From Gaiellasilicea sp963765705 (lineage in GTDB: Bacteria; Actinomycetota; Thermoleophilia; Gaiellales; Gaiellaceae): a stretch of DNA of 64,000 bases. Under the pieces are notes generated by a model. The model was not told the origin of the DNA and did not search any database. It was given only the letters and a program-made list of their open reading frames with translations. The stretch is from assembly GCA_963765705.1 (NCBI GenBank), contig CAVXXJ010000013.1, positions 248,001 through 312,000 of the forward strand, given 5' to 3'. Below, one piece after another: positions 44,553 to 54,065 of this stretch. Made by a program: the position numbers and the translations under genes. How positions within the stretch are numbered: position 1 is the stretch's first letter; every line of letters starts with the position of its first letter.

Positions 44553-45185
44553 GTGGGGCCCGACCCGCCGCTCCGGCTCTATCGCTTCCCCTTCTCGACG
44601 AACGTGGAGCGCGTGGCGCTGGCGCTCGCCCACAAGCATCTCGAGGTCGAGTCGGTCTGGGTCGACCCGGCCGACCGGAGCGAGCTGGTGCGGATCAGCG
44701 GCCAGGAGCTCGTCCCGGTGCTCGGGGACGGCGACCGTGTCGTCGCCGACTCGACGGCGATCCTCGAGCACCTGGAGGAGCGTTTTCCGGAGCCGCCGCT
44801 CTATCCCGCCGATCCGGCACGGCGGGCCGAGCTCCGGCTCTTCATCGACTGGTTCAACCGCGTCTGGAAGCGGCCGCCGAACGAGATCGTCGACGAAGAG
44901 GCAAAGGCGGAGCCGGACCGCGCGCGGATCGCTGCGCTGGAGGCGGAGATCGCCGGCGCGCTACCCGCCTTCGAGGACCTCCTCGACGGCCGCGAGTTCC
45001 TCTTCGGCGACGAGCTCTCAGCCGCCGACGTCGTGGCGTTCCCGTTCCTCAAATACGCGCTGCTCTGGGAGGAGGGCGACCCGGACCGTTTCCACGAGAT
45101 CCTTCGCGACACCCAGCGCCTGGACGGCCGCTTCCCGCGCCTGGCGGCCTGGATCCGGCGGCTCGACGGGCTACCCCGCGCCTAG
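44553..45185 (+). CDS. Glutathione S-transferase-like protein
   Basis: 210 residues from GTG at 44553. N-terminal thioredoxin-like domain (LRLYRFPFSTNVERVALALA ... LVPVLGDGDRVVADSTAILEHLEERF) with the conserved cis-Pro and glutamate/serine pair, and an all-helical C-terminal domain. Actinobacteria usually lack glutathione, so another thiol or a non-enzymatic role is likely. Its stop shares CTAG with the convergent small gene. Confidence 0.88.
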   Translation: MGPDPPLRLYRFPFSTNVERVALALAHKHLEVESVWVDPADRSELVRISGQELVPVLGDGDRVVADSTAILEHLEERFPEPPLYPADPARRAELRLFIDWFNRVWKRPPNEIVDEEAKAEPDRARIAALEAEIAGALPAFEDLLDGREFLFGDELSAADVVAFPFLKYALLWEEGDPDRFHEILRDTQRLDGRFPRLAAWIRRLDGLPRA

Positions 45186-45477
45186 CTGAAGTCGACGTCC
45201 TCGGTCTCGACCGTCCCGGCAGTCCGCGCGGTCTTCGGCCGGTTCTCGAGCGTGGTCACGCCGGGCTGGGCGACTCGGGCTCGCGTGCGTCGAGCCGGAT
45301 CTCGAAGAGCGTGCGCAGGTCCTCGCCGGTCGTCAGCACGTCCTCGTAGCGCGGGCGGCGGGGCGGCAGCTTCACGATGCGGACGTCGTTGTCGCGGCTG
45401 CCGTGGCAGCGCTCGTACGCCGCCGCTTCGTCGAGCGGCGGCAACGCAGCACGACGGCCGAGAAGGCGCACACCCAC
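45182..45477 (-). CDS. Small hypothetical protein, about 98 aa, one frameshift
   Basis: Start GTG at 45477; LPPLDEAAAYERCHGSRDND then PRYEDVLTTGEDLRTLFEIR, a frame change near 45265, and a C-terminus ENRPKTARTAGTVETEDVDFS. No family recognised. It ends exactly on the shared CTAG. Confidence 0.5.
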
Positions 45478-45487
45478 GGCATATCAC

Positions 45488-45700
45488 GCCCCGCCGCGCG
45501 GCGAAAGCACCTTGGCCGCAGTTTGCGCCCGAAAACGACGAGGGGGCCTCGAGAGGCCCCGCCGTCCGCTTGGGTAGGGCGCTCGCCTCGGAGGGGAGAG
45601 TCGCGCCCTATGCCCGCCTCTGCAAGCGGGAGTTCGCAAAGCATCTTTGCGAAACTAGAGCGAGTATAGTAGGAGAAAACAAGGAAGTAAAGCCCACAAA
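45488..45700. other. Intergenic segment with hairpins
   Basis: No convincing gene. Contains a perfect hairpin TTCGCAAAG-CAT-CTTTGCGAA (about 45633-45653) and CCCGC/GCGGG just upstream. The following 45660-45700 is AT-rich. Confidence 0.45.
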
Positions 45701-45723
45701 CAAAAACCCCGCCTGAGCGGGGC
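45701..45723 (-). terminator. Intrinsic terminator of tRNA-Gln
   Basis: On the minus strand GCCCCGC-TCAG-GCGGGG is followed by TTTTTGTTT, 13 bases after the tRNA 3' end. Confidence 0.85.
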
Positions 45724-45735
45724 TTTTGTCAAAGG

Positions 45736-45806
45736 CTGCGGGACTAGGACTCGAACCTAGACTACCGGATTCAGAGTCCGGCGTCCTACCATTAGACGAT
45801 CCCGCA
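45736..45806 (-). tRNA. tRNA-Gln (anticodon CUG)
   Basis: Acceptor TGCGGGA/TCCCGCA, D-arm TCGTCTAATGGTAGGAC, anticodon arm CCGGA-CTCTGAA-TCCGG with anticodon CTG, T-arm AGGTTCGAGTCC. The U1-A72-type first pair is typical of tRNA-Gln. Confidence 0.96.
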
Positions 45807-45833
45807 AGGGCTGTCGGGCGCCAGTTTAGCCAA

Positions 45834-46712
45834 CTACGATTCGAGTCGGTAGATCGGAACGAGCCGCTTTTCGGCCTCCGTATCGATGTGCGCGATCACC
45901 TCGACGTAGGGCTCGAGGCCGGAGCCGCGCAGCTTCGCCTTCAGGAGACCGTCGACCTGGAAGAGGCCGGAGGAGTTGTTCATCACGATCTCGATCATCA
46001 CGGGATGCGACTCGCCGTCCTTGATCGAGACGTCGTCGATCGCAGCCGCGGAGAGCGAGTGCATCGAGACGCGACCCTTCTCGAACGGGATCCGCGAGCG
46101 GCCCTCGGCCATGTCGAGCGCGTCGGCGACGCGCAGGATCCCCGCCTCGAGCGCCAGCGGCTGGCCGTCGGCGCGGTGGCTCGTGATCGCCTGCAGCACC
46201 TCCGAGACGACGACGGTCAGCTCCGGCTCCTCGTAGATCCCGCGCAGGAGCTCGCGCATCTTCGGCTCCGAGAGGAAGAGCGAGAAGTCCTCGTGCCCGT
46301 GCCGGTGGACGGACATGCCGACGCAGTGGAGCAGAGCGCGCGAGGGCGACGATCACCTCGGCGTCGTCCTGCTCGAGCCCGAAGTCGCGCACCGCCGAGG
46401 GCTCGACGCCGTGCTTGGTCAGCTGGCGGAGGAGCTTCAGCGCGATGTTGGCGACGATCTGGATGTGCACCCAGGAGTGGTCGTTGATCTCGAGCCGCAC
46501 GACGGCGTTCACGTTCGAGACGTGCCACCAGGCCTTCAGCTGCTTGTCCTCGTTGACCCGCTCGACGAGCTTGCGGAGCTTCCTGTTGCCGCGCACCGGC
46601 AGGTTGATGTGCATCTTCTCGATCGCCTCCGCCGGCGTGAGGCGCGTCTCGCGCATCGCCTCTCGGAGACAGGCTCGTCGATCCGATCCTCGGTTTCCTT
46701 GTCCAGGTCCAT
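45834..46712 (-). CDS. HD-superfamily phosphohydrolase-like protein, frameshifts
   Basis: About 290 residues from ATG at 46712. Core segments: HSWVHIQIVANIALKLLRQL, then (after a frame change near 46325) LLHCVGMSVHRHGHEDFSLF, then EVLQAITSHRADGQPLALEA and ILRVADALDMAEGRSR with the late Asp. Where most HD proteins have His-Asp, the reading here is His-Cys. Another frame change near 46668. A cytoplasmic phosphohydrolase of unknown substrate. Start overlaps the stop of the RDD gene upstream. Confidence 0.75.
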
Positions 46713-47137
46713 CAGGTGCGCACCACGACGCTGCGGGCGAACTTGTCGTGGAAGGTCTGCCGGCGCCGGTCGCGCAGCGGCCAGAGGTGGTCGAGGACGC
46801 CGGGAACGGTGAAGAGCGCCCAGAGGAAGGCGGTCGAGAGCCACCGCCTGAACGCCCGCGCATAGCCGATCGGCGTCACGCCGTCGACCTCGTCGACGAC
46901 CTTGATGTGCAGCGCCATCTTCCCGAAGGTCTGGTTCCGCGAGCCGATCATCGCCGTGTCGTAGATCGCCTTCGGGAGCACGAAGAGGAGGACGAGGGCA
47001 AGCGAGCTGCCCTCGAGGAGCGTGGCATTGATCTCCTCGAGCGGGCTTCCCGCAGCCACGATCGTCGACAGCACGACAGCGCTGAGGATCAGGCCGTCCA
47101 CGAGCAGACGCCGCCAGCCGGCGCCCCCAGCTCGCAA
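46712..47137 (-). CDS. RDD-family membrane protein
   Basis: About 141 residues. GAGWRRLLVDGLILSAVVLS carries the R..D start of an RDD domain; RNQTFGKMALHIKVV and RQTFHDKFARSVVV are the typical closing motifs. TTG start at 47137 is shown, but an ATG at 47159 joined by a one-base shift is also plausible. Function of the family is unclear. Confidence 0.8.
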   Translation of the reverse strand: MRAGGAGWRRLLVDGLILSAVVLSTIVAAGSPLEEINATLLEGSSLALVLLFVLPKAIYDTAMIGSRNQTFGKMALHIKVVDEVDGVTPIGYARAFRRWLSTAFLWALFTVPGVLDHLWPLRDRRRQTFHDKFARSVVVRT

Positions 47138-47212
47138 GCTCGTTTGCGTCGGGCGCTCATGACCGGCAATCTACTGCGGATCACGCCATGCAGCCGTTAT
47201 CGTCCGGCGTCC

Positions 47213-48212
47213 ATGAGCGTCACCCAGCTTCGCCCGCTCGGCATCGGCGAGATCCTCGACGTCGGGATCACGATCTACAGGCGGAACTTCCGGGCGCTCC
47301 TGACGCTCGTGTTCGTCGTCGTGGCGCCGTTCGAGATCCTCTCGGCACTGGTGCAGGCATCGGCGCTTCCCGACAACTCGTTTCTGACGGACACATCCGC
47401 GGCTGAGCCGGTCGACATCGACAGGGAGTTCTGGCTCGGGATCGCCGCCTTCGGCGCCGCGGCCTTACTCTCGTTCATCGCCGGGATCGTCGCGACCGGT
47501 GCCTGCTTCAAGGCGGTCGCAGACGGCTACCTCGGTGAGCGGGCGGAGTGGCGGCCGGCGCTCCGCTACGCGGCCCGGCGGTTCCACTCGATCCTCTGGG
47601 TGACGATCCTCGGTGACGTTCATCGCTGTGCTCGGATTCGATCCTGCTGATCGTCCCGGGGGTCTATCTCTAGGTCTGCTTCGCGGTCGCCGTCCCGGTG
47701 CTGCTGACAGAAGGGGTCAAGGGCAGGAAGGCGCTCGGCCGCTCCCGCCGGCTCGTCAGCGGCCGGTGGTGGGGGACGTTCGGCGTCGTTCTTCCTCGGC
47801 GCAATCCTCGTCGGGATCGTCGAGGGCGCTCTCGTCGGGCTGACGGCGATCGTGACGACGCTCGACACCGCCGATCCGTCGATCGGCTCGTTCATCTTCA
47901 GCACCACCGCGACCGTGATCGCGAGCGTGATCTCGACGCCGCTCTCCGCAGCGTTCATCACCGTCCTCTACTTCGACCTGCGCGTTCGCAAGGAGGCGTT
48001 CGACCTGCAGCTGCTCGCGCAGCAGATCGGAGTCGAGCCCGGTGAAGGCGTGTCCCCGGCGGCCCGCGTCCTGGGAGCAGGCGTCGCGGCGCGAGGAGCT
48101 GGATCCGGACGACCAGCCGCCGTACTGGCCGCCGCCGCCCGGGTGGAAGCCGCGCAGCCAGCGAGAAGCCGAGGCCGACGAGCACCGGAAGCCCCAGCAG
48201 GAGGCAGAGTGA
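47213..48212 (+). CDS. Multi-helix membrane protein (glycerophosphodiesterase membrane-domain-like), frameshifts and a nonsense codon
   Basis: About 330 residues from ATG at 47213 (SVTQLRPLGIGEILDVGITI). Several long hydrophobic helices and an internal segment VLLTEGVKGRKALGRSRRLV typical of this membrane domain. Frames change near 47620, 47785 and 48065, and TAG occurs at 47671 where Tyr is expected (VYL-stop-VCFAV). The C-terminal tail is Pro-rich and charged (QPPYWPPPPGWKPRSQ). GTGA overlap with the DUF4129 gene. Confidence 0.65.
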
Positions 48213-49055
48213 AGCGGCTCGCAGCCGGGCTGGCTGCTGCTGCGCTGATCGCGCGCCGGCCGCGGCCGCCACGAGCGCGACCCCCGCCGAGGTGCGCGAG
48301 CTCGCCCGCCGTGCCGCAAGCGACTCCGCCGCGCTCGCGCAGCTGCGGCAGGTCGACCGCGTCGACGGCGCGGCCGTCGATCTCCGGACGGCGCTCGCGG
48401 GGGCGCGCGGCCAGGAGCTGGAGCGCCGTCTCGCCGCACTTGCCGGCGGCGGCGGCGAGCGCAGTCGCTGCTGCTCCGGCCGACGCCCGAGCCGAGGCCG
48501 CCGCCGTTCTCGTCGGAGCGGCGCTTCAGCGAGACACCGCCGCCGCGTCCCTTCCGCCGCCTGCTCGGCTGGATCGGTGATCGGATCGACGGGCCGCTCA
48601 CCTGGCTGGCCGAGCACACACCCGGCGGCGGGGCCACGCTCTGGGTGATTCTCGGTGCGCTCGTCATGGCGGGCGCCGCACTCGTTGCGGTCCTGCTCGG
48701 GTCGAGGCTCGGCGGCGTCGTCGTCGAGCGGAGTGCGCGCTCCCGTGCCGAGTCAGGGCCCGATCCGCGCGAGCTCGAACGCCTCGCCGAGGAGGCCGAG
48801 GGCCGGGGCGAGCTGGAACTGGCGCTGCGGCTGCGCTTCCGCGCCGGATTGCTGCGGCTCGCCCGCATCGAGGCGGTTCCACAGCCCGAGACGCTCACGA
48901 ACGGCCAGCTCGTTCGCCTGCTCGGGTCGGAGCACTTCGGCCCGCTCGCCCGCGACCTCGACGAGGTCGTCTACGGCGGCCGGGCGGCCTCGCGCGCCGA
49001 TCTCGAACATGCGCGCGCCGGCTGGCCGCTGGTGCTCGCCCGGGCACGCGGCTGA
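48209..49055 (+). CDS. DUF4129-domain membrane protein, frameshifts
   Basis: About 280 residues. Signal-like N-terminus (KRLAAGLAAAALIA), helical Ala-rich domain, one membrane helix (LWVILGALVMAGAALVAVLL), then the C-terminal DUF4129 domain (ELALRLRFRAGLLRLARIE ... GPLARDLDEVVYGGR). Frame changes near 48255 and 48470-48510. Such proteins occur next to MoxR and DUF58 genes. Start overlaps the preceding gene, end overlaps the DUF4350 gene. Confidence 0.78.
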
Positions 49056-50088
49056 TGAAAAAGCGCGTCGTCATCGCCATCGTGGCGATCCTCGTCGGGC
49101 TGAACGTGGCTTCGCGCGCGGTCAAGCTGGCCTACCCCGGCAAGAGCGGGCCGCCGGCGTCGGCGTACGCCACCACCGAGCAAGGCCTCGCCGCCTTCGC
49201 CGAGTTGCTGCGACGCGACGGTCACGCCGTCGCGCGGCTGCGGGAGCGCCCGCAGCGAGCTCGACCTCGATCCGGCACTCACCACGCTCGTGCTCGCGGA
49301 CGCCGGCATCGTCGAGGACGCGGACGCACGTGCCCTGCGCCGCTTCGTCGAGCGCGGCGGCCGGCTGCTCGTCGCCGGCTCTGCGTTCGGCTGGCTGCGC
49401 CACCTCGTCGAGCCCTGCTCCCGTTTGGGCTCGCCGCGCGCCGTGGCCGCGGCTGCGTGTCCTGGCGCCACGGCAGGAGCTCGCCGGCATCCACCGGGTC
49501 GCGGGAGCGGCGGCCTCGTGGGACGAGGCCGGTGCGACGCTGCCGCTGCTCGGAGGCGGCGAGGGAGGGCTCGTGAACGTCGCGCGGATCGGCGCGGGGG
49601 AGGCGTTTCTGCTCGCCGACACCGGGCCGCTTCAGAACGAGACGCTCGCCGTCGGGGACAATGCAGCGCTCGCACTCGCGCTCGCCGGGGCGCCGAAGCG
49701 CCGCGTCGCATTCCTCGAGCGCTACCACGGCTACGGGGCGGAGAGCGGTTTGCGGGCGATCCCGAACGGATGGCTCGTTACGCTGGGCGGGATGCTCGCC
49801 GCCGCTTTCGCCTTCATGCTCGCCCGGGGCCGCCGGCTCGGTCCGGCTGAGGCCGCGACGCGAGAGCTCGCGCCGCCGCGCCGGCTCTACGCAGAGGCGC
49901 TGGGCGTCCTGCTGGCACGAACGCGTCGGCCTACCGCCGCGGTCGCGCCACTGCGCGCCAGAGCTCTCGAGACGGCCGACCGGCTCGGCGCCTCGCCGGA
50001 GGAGCGCGTCGCGCTCGAGGGCGCCGACCCGCTCGGGCTCGGCAAGCTCGCGGCGGCACTCGAGCGGCGGGCCAGGAGGCTCCGATGA
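49055..50088 (+). CDS. DUF4350-like membrane protein, frameshifts
   Basis: About 343 residues. N-terminal helix (KKRVVIAIVAILVGLNVASR), a GATase/Rossmann-like extracellular domain (TTLVLADAGIVEDADARALR, FVERGGRLLVAGSAFG), a second helix (GWLVTLGGMLAAAFAFMLAR) and a helical C-terminal part. Frames change near 49255 and 49430. Member of the MoxR/DUF58/DUF4129 cluster. Confidence 0.75.
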
Positions 50089-51014
50089 CCCCGCTTCGCG
50101 ATCGCGTTCAGGCCGAGGTGGCGAAGGTCGTGCTCGGGCAGGAGCAGGCTGTCGACCGGCTGCTCGTGGCGCTCTTCGTCGGCGGCCATGTCCTCCTCGA
50201 GGGTGTGCCCGGCGTTGCGAAGACGCTGCTCGCGAACGCAACCGCCCGCGCGGTCGGGCTGCCGTTCCGTCGCGCGCAGTTCACGCCCGACATGCTTCCC
50301 TCGGACCTCACCGGGACGATGATCTACCGGGAGGGCGAGCTCTCCTTCCGGCCGGGCCCCGTCTTCACGAACGTCCTGCTCGCCGACGAGATCAACCGCA
50401 CGCCGCCGAAGACGCAGGCCGCGCTGCTCGAGGCGATGGAGGAACGCCAGGTCACCGTCGAGGGCGAGCCGCATGCGCTGCCCGATCCGTTCCTCGTCGT
50501 CGGCACGCAGAACCCGATCGAGTACGAGGGCACGTACCCGCTTCCCGAGGCGCAACTCGACCGCTTCCTGTTCAAGCTGGCGATCGGCTACCCCGACGAG
50601 CAGGTCGAGCGCTCCCTGCTCGAGTTGCGGCATCGCGGTGTCGCGCCCGCGACGCTGGACGACGTCCAGCCGGTGGCGAGCGTCGAGGAGTTGCGCGAGG
50701 CGCAGCGCGAGATCGACTCGACCGGCGTCAGCGACGAGGTCTTCACCTACGTGGCGGCGGTCGTGCGCGCCACGCGCTCGCTTCCCAGCGTCGAGCTCGG
50801 GGCGAGCCCGCGCGCAGCCGTGCACCTGCTCGCTGCGGCGAAGGGCGCGGCGCGGCTCGAGGAGCGCGGGTTCGTCACGCCCGACGACGTCGCAGGCACC
50901 GCGCACGACGTCCTGCGGCACCGGCTGATCCTCCGGCCGGAGGCCGAGCTCGAGCGGTACACGACCGACTCGGCGATCGACGCCGCGCTTCAGACCGTCG
51001 CCGTACCGAGATGA
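50085..51014 (+). CDS. MoxR-family AAA+ ATPase
   Basis: 309 residues. Walker A LEGVPGVAKTLLANA, Walker B VLLADEINRTPPKTQ, sensor 1 VVGTQNPIEYEGT, arginine finger region LPEAQLDRFLFKL, and a lid domain. MoxR ATPases act as chaperones for vWA-containing proteins, here probably the DUF58 protein. ATGA overlaps on both sides. Confidence 0.95.
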   Translation: MTPLRDRVQAEVAKVVLGQEQAVDRLLVALFVGGHVLLEGVPGVAKTLLANATARAVGLPFRRAQFTPDMLPSDLTGTMIYREGELSFRPGPVFTNVLLADEINRTPPKTQAALLEAMEERQVTVEGEPHALPDPFLVVGTQNPIEYEGTYPLPEAQLDRFLFKLAIGYPDEQVERSLLELRHRGVAPATLDDVQPVASVEELREAQREIDSTGVSDEVFTYVAAVVRATRSLPSVELGASPRAAVHLLAAAKGAARLEERGFVTPDDVAGTAHDVLRHRLILRPEAELERYTTDSAIDAALQTVAVPR

Positions 51015-52255
51015 GCCCGACCGCGCGTGGCGCGGCGGTGCTCGGCGCGGCTGCGCTGTCGGGGCTGATCCTGCCGCCGGCGCTCGCCGTGCTCGCGTTG
51101 CTCGCTGTCGCAGCGGCGATCGCCGCCGACGCCTACGCGGGCAGGCGCCCACCCGCGGTCGTCCGCGAGGCGCCGACGACGCTCTCACGCGGCGTCCCGG
51201 TCTCTCTGAGCCTGCGTGCAACGGGTGAGGGCCGGACGCTGCGCCTGCGTCAGCCGCGGGTGCCGGACGTCTCCGTCGAGCCATCGGAGGCGGACGGGGA
51301 GCTGCAGGCCGAGATCGTCGGTCTCAGGCGCGGCCGGCACGTCCTGCCCGCGGCAGCTGCGCGCGTTACCGGACCGCTCGGGCTCGGCAGCTGGAACCAC
51401 CGCCCGGGGGAGCCGCACGAGCTCGTGGTCTACCCCGACCTGCCGACGGCGCGCAGGCTCGCGCTCGCCGTGCGGACGGGGCGCTTCCGCGACGAGGGCA
51501 GGCGCTCCCGCGGCCCGCTCGGCCTCGGCACCGACTTCGAGTCGATCCGCGACTACTCGCCCGACGACGACGTGCGGCAGCTGAACTGGCGCGCGACCGA
51601 GCGGCTCGGCCGGCCGATGTCGAACATCTACCGCGTCGAGCGGGACCGGGACGTCGTCTGCGTCGTCGACTGCGGCCGGCTGATGGCGTCGCCGCTCGGC
51701 GAGCTGACGCGCCTCGATGCCGCCGTCGACGCGGCCGTGAGCGTGGCTGCGGTCGCGGACGCGGTGGGCGACCGGGCGGGAACGCTCGCCTTCGATCACG
51801 AGATCCGCCGCAGCCTGTCGCCGCGACGCGCGGGCGGAGCCGCCGTCATCCAGGCCCTCTTCGACCTCGAGCCACGCCCGGTCGATGCCGACTACGAGCT
51901 CGCGTTCCGTCACGTCGGGGAGGCCAAGCGCGCGTTCGTGCTCGTGCTCACCGACCTGCTCGACGAGACGGCCGCCCGCCCGCTCGCCGCGGCGCTGCCC
52001 CTGCTCGCCCGGCGGCACGCGCTCGCGGTCGCGAGCTCGACCGACGTCGACCTCGAGCAGCTGCTGACCGACGAGCCGGAGGGGGTCGAACAGGTCTACC
52101 GCGCCGCCGCGGCCGCCGAGGTGCTCGCGGCGCGGGAGCGCGTGGTCGCCCGCCTGCGTCGCGCCGGCGCGCTCGTGATCGAGGCGCCCGCCCGCGCATT
52201 GCCCGCCGCCTGCGTCGCCGCCTATCTCAGAGCGAAGGCTCGAGCTCGCCTCTGA
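51011..52255 (+). CDS. DUF58-domain protein
   Basis: 414 residues. Two N-terminal hydrophobic helices, then a beta-rich domain, and the DUF58 signature GTDFESIRDYSPDDDVRQLN followed by a vWA-like region (VVCVVDCGRLMAS, FVLVLTDLLDE). Works with MoxR in complex assembly in related systems. Intact. Confidence 0.93.
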   Translation: MSPTARGAAVLGAAALSGLILPPALAVLALLAVAAAIAADAYAGRRPPAVVREAPTTLSRGVPVSLSLRATGEGRTLRLRQPRVPDVSVEPSEADGELQAEIVGLRRGRHVLPAAAARVTGPLGLGSWNHRPGEPHELVVYPDLPTARRLALAVRTGRFRDEGRRSRGPLGLGTDFESIRDYSPDDDVRQLNWRATERLGRPMSNIYRVERDRDVVCVVDCGRLMASPLGELTRLDAAVDAAVSVAAVADAVGDRAGTLAFDHEIRRSLSPRRAGGAAVIQALFDLEPRPVDADYELAFRHVGEAKRAFVLVLTDLLDETAARPLAAALPLLARRHALAVASSTDVDLEQLLTDEPEGVEQVYRAAAAAEVLAARERVVARLRRAGALVIEAPARALPAACVAAYLRAKARARL

Positions 52256-52259
52256 TTTG

Positions 52260-52320
52260 TAGGCGCAAGATGAGCATCCGCGGAAGCGGATGCTCATCGC
52301 GCGAAGACCCCTAAAGGGCC
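52260..52320 (-). repeat. 60-base dispersed element, copy A
   Basis: On the minus strand: GGCCCTTTAGGGGTCTTCGC, then the hairpin GATGAGCATCCGC-TTCC-GCGGATGCTCATC (52269-52298), then TTGCGCCTA. It starts at the stop codon of the SpoIIM-like gene. Copy B lies at 60762-60821 in the opposite orientation. Confidence 0.88.
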
Positions 52321-53288
52321 GCCTCCGGCGGCCGGGTTCTCGAGCGACGTCCGAGGATGGCGACGAGCGTCCAGTACACGATCCCGAGCGCGAAGCCGAC
52401 GACGAGCGCCCCCGTCAGACCGGTGCCCGACCCAGTGACGAAGCCTTCGACGAGTCCGGCGACGACGAGCCACGGCGCCGTCCCCAGCACCATCGCGAGC
52501 GCCGGCCGGGCCTCGCGCCTCAGCGCCTCTGCGCGCGTGGCGTACCCGGGGTCGACGAGGGCCCAGCCGAACCGCAGTCCCGCGGCTCCGGCGACCAGGA
52601 TGCACGAGAGCTCGAGCACGCCGTGCGCCGACACCAGCTCGAAGAAGGGCCGGCCGTTGCCCGACCCCACCGCCAGCCCGGCCACGGCGCCGAGCAGGAC
52701 GCCGTTGATGATCAGGACCGCGGCGGTGCCGAGTCCGGCGAGGATGCCTGCGGCGAACGCCAGCAGCGAGACGCGGATGTTGTTCGTCATGATCGCGGCG
52801 GAGAACGCCGCCTCCTCGTCGGGCGCCAGGCCGAGGTCCTGTCCTTCGGGGCGTGGCTGAGTGACGCTCTGGTATTCGCCGGGCACGAGCCCCGCTGCGG
52901 CGCCCGGATCGTCCAGTGCCCAAGCGCCGGCGAGGAACGCGGGCGCGAAGAGCAACGCGGCCGCGACGACGAGCGCGGCGCGCCGCTCGACGACGAGTCG
53001 CCAGTAGCCGTGCGTGACGAATCCCACCAGTCCGCCGCGGCGCGAAGGGACGGCGTACACGAGCGTGCGGCCCGCCGCAACGACCCGCTCGAGCCGGGCG
53101 ACGACCGGGTCGCCGGGGAAGGCGCGACGCGCGAGCGCGAGGTCGGCGCTGGCCGCGCGATAGAGGCCGCCGAGCTCGAGCACGCCGTCCGGACCGAGCG
53201 ATTCCGCCCTTCGCCCGGCGTCCCGCACGAGCGTCTCGAGCCGGCTCCAGGCCTCGCTCCGGTCACGGACGAAAGCGTCTAAGTTCAC
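52311..53288 (-). CDS. Stage II sporulation protein M-like (SpoIIM/DUF95) membrane protein
   Basis: 325 residues from GTG at 53288. Cytoplasmic helical N-terminus, then four to five membrane helices with NNIRVSLLAFAAGILAGLGT and SAHGVLELSCILVAGAAGLR, the characteristic DUF95 motifs. No sporulation genes are nearby; the family commonly pairs with RDD and MoxR genes as here. Its start is only 3 bases from the divergent RDD gene start. Confidence 0.9.
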   Translation of the reverse strand: MNLDAFVRDRSEAWSRLETLVRDAGRRAESLGPDGVLELGGLYRAASADLALARRAFPGDPVVARLERVVAAGRTLVYAVPSRRGGLVGFVTHGYWRLVVERRAALVVAAALLFAPAFLAGAWALDDPGAAAGLVPGEYQSVTQPRPEGQDLGLAPDEEAAFSAAIMTNNIRVSLLAFAAGILAGLGTAAVLIINGVLLGAVAGLAVGSGNGRPFFELVSAHGVLELSCILVAGAAGLRFGWALVDPGYATRAEALRREARPALAMVLGTAPWLVVAGLVEGFVTGSGTGLTGALVVGFALGIVYWTLVAILGRRSRTRPPEAAL

Positions 53289-53291
53289 GAG

Positions 53292-54021
53292 GTGCGCTAC
53301 GACGAGACGGTGACGATTACGACCCCGGAAGGGGTCGATCTCGAGCTCACGCTAGCAGGGGCGGGGTCGCGCTTCGTCTCGGCTCTCGTCGACCTCGGCA
53401 TTCAGGGGGTCCTGGCCGTCGCGACGGTGGCGGCGTTCGTCGGGATCGGCGGCTTCGGCCAGGCGGCGGTCGCGATCATCACCACCCTCGTCCTGCTCGG
53501 CTACGACATCCTCTTCGAGGTGCTCGCCTCTGGGCCGGACGCCGGGAAAGCGCCTGAACGGCCTGCGCGTCGTTCGCTCCGGCGGCGAGCCGGTCGGTTT
53601 CCTGACGAGCGCGATCCGCAACGTGCTCCGCGTCGTCGATTTCCTTCCGTTCACCTACGTGATCGGCGCCGCCGCGATCCTCGCGACACGCAAGAACCAG
53701 CGGCTGGGCGACATTGCGGCGGGCACCCTCGTCGTCCGCGACCGGGCACCGAAAGCCGCGGCGCACCGGGAGGCGCCGCCCGCTCCGGCCGAGACGGCGG
53801 CGTGGGACACGAGTGCGATCACCGCCGAGGAGGTCGCCGCCGTTCGCCGCTTCCTCGAGCGCCGGCACGAGATCGAGGCCGGCCCGCGCGCCGAGCTCGC
53901 GCGGACGTTTGCGACTCGGCTGTGGCCGAAGGTCGCGGGCGCCCGGGAGGGGCTCGACGCCGAGCGGTTCCTGACGCTCCTCGTCGCCGCGAAGACTGCA
54001 CGCGGTTCCTCGACGCGTTAG
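53292..54021 (+). CDS. RDD-family membrane protein, one frameshift
   Basis: About 242 residues. TPEGVDLELTLAGAGSRFVS then ALVDLGIQGVLAVATVAAF opens the RDD domain; frame change near 53545; LNGLRVVRSGGEPVGFLTSA and RKNQRLGDIAAGTLVVRDR are the classic RDD ending. A cytoplasmic helical tail follows. Confidence 0.88.
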
Positions 54022-54065
54022 GATCCCGCGCTCACTTCCTGCGGGTCGAGAAAGGGGTTCAGCTG

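Noticed and set aside
45372..45669. Additional small genes upstream of tRNA-Gln
   Set aside because: Overlapping frames on both strands with no ribosome sites or family features; the region is better explained as hairpins plus the small gene ending at 45182.
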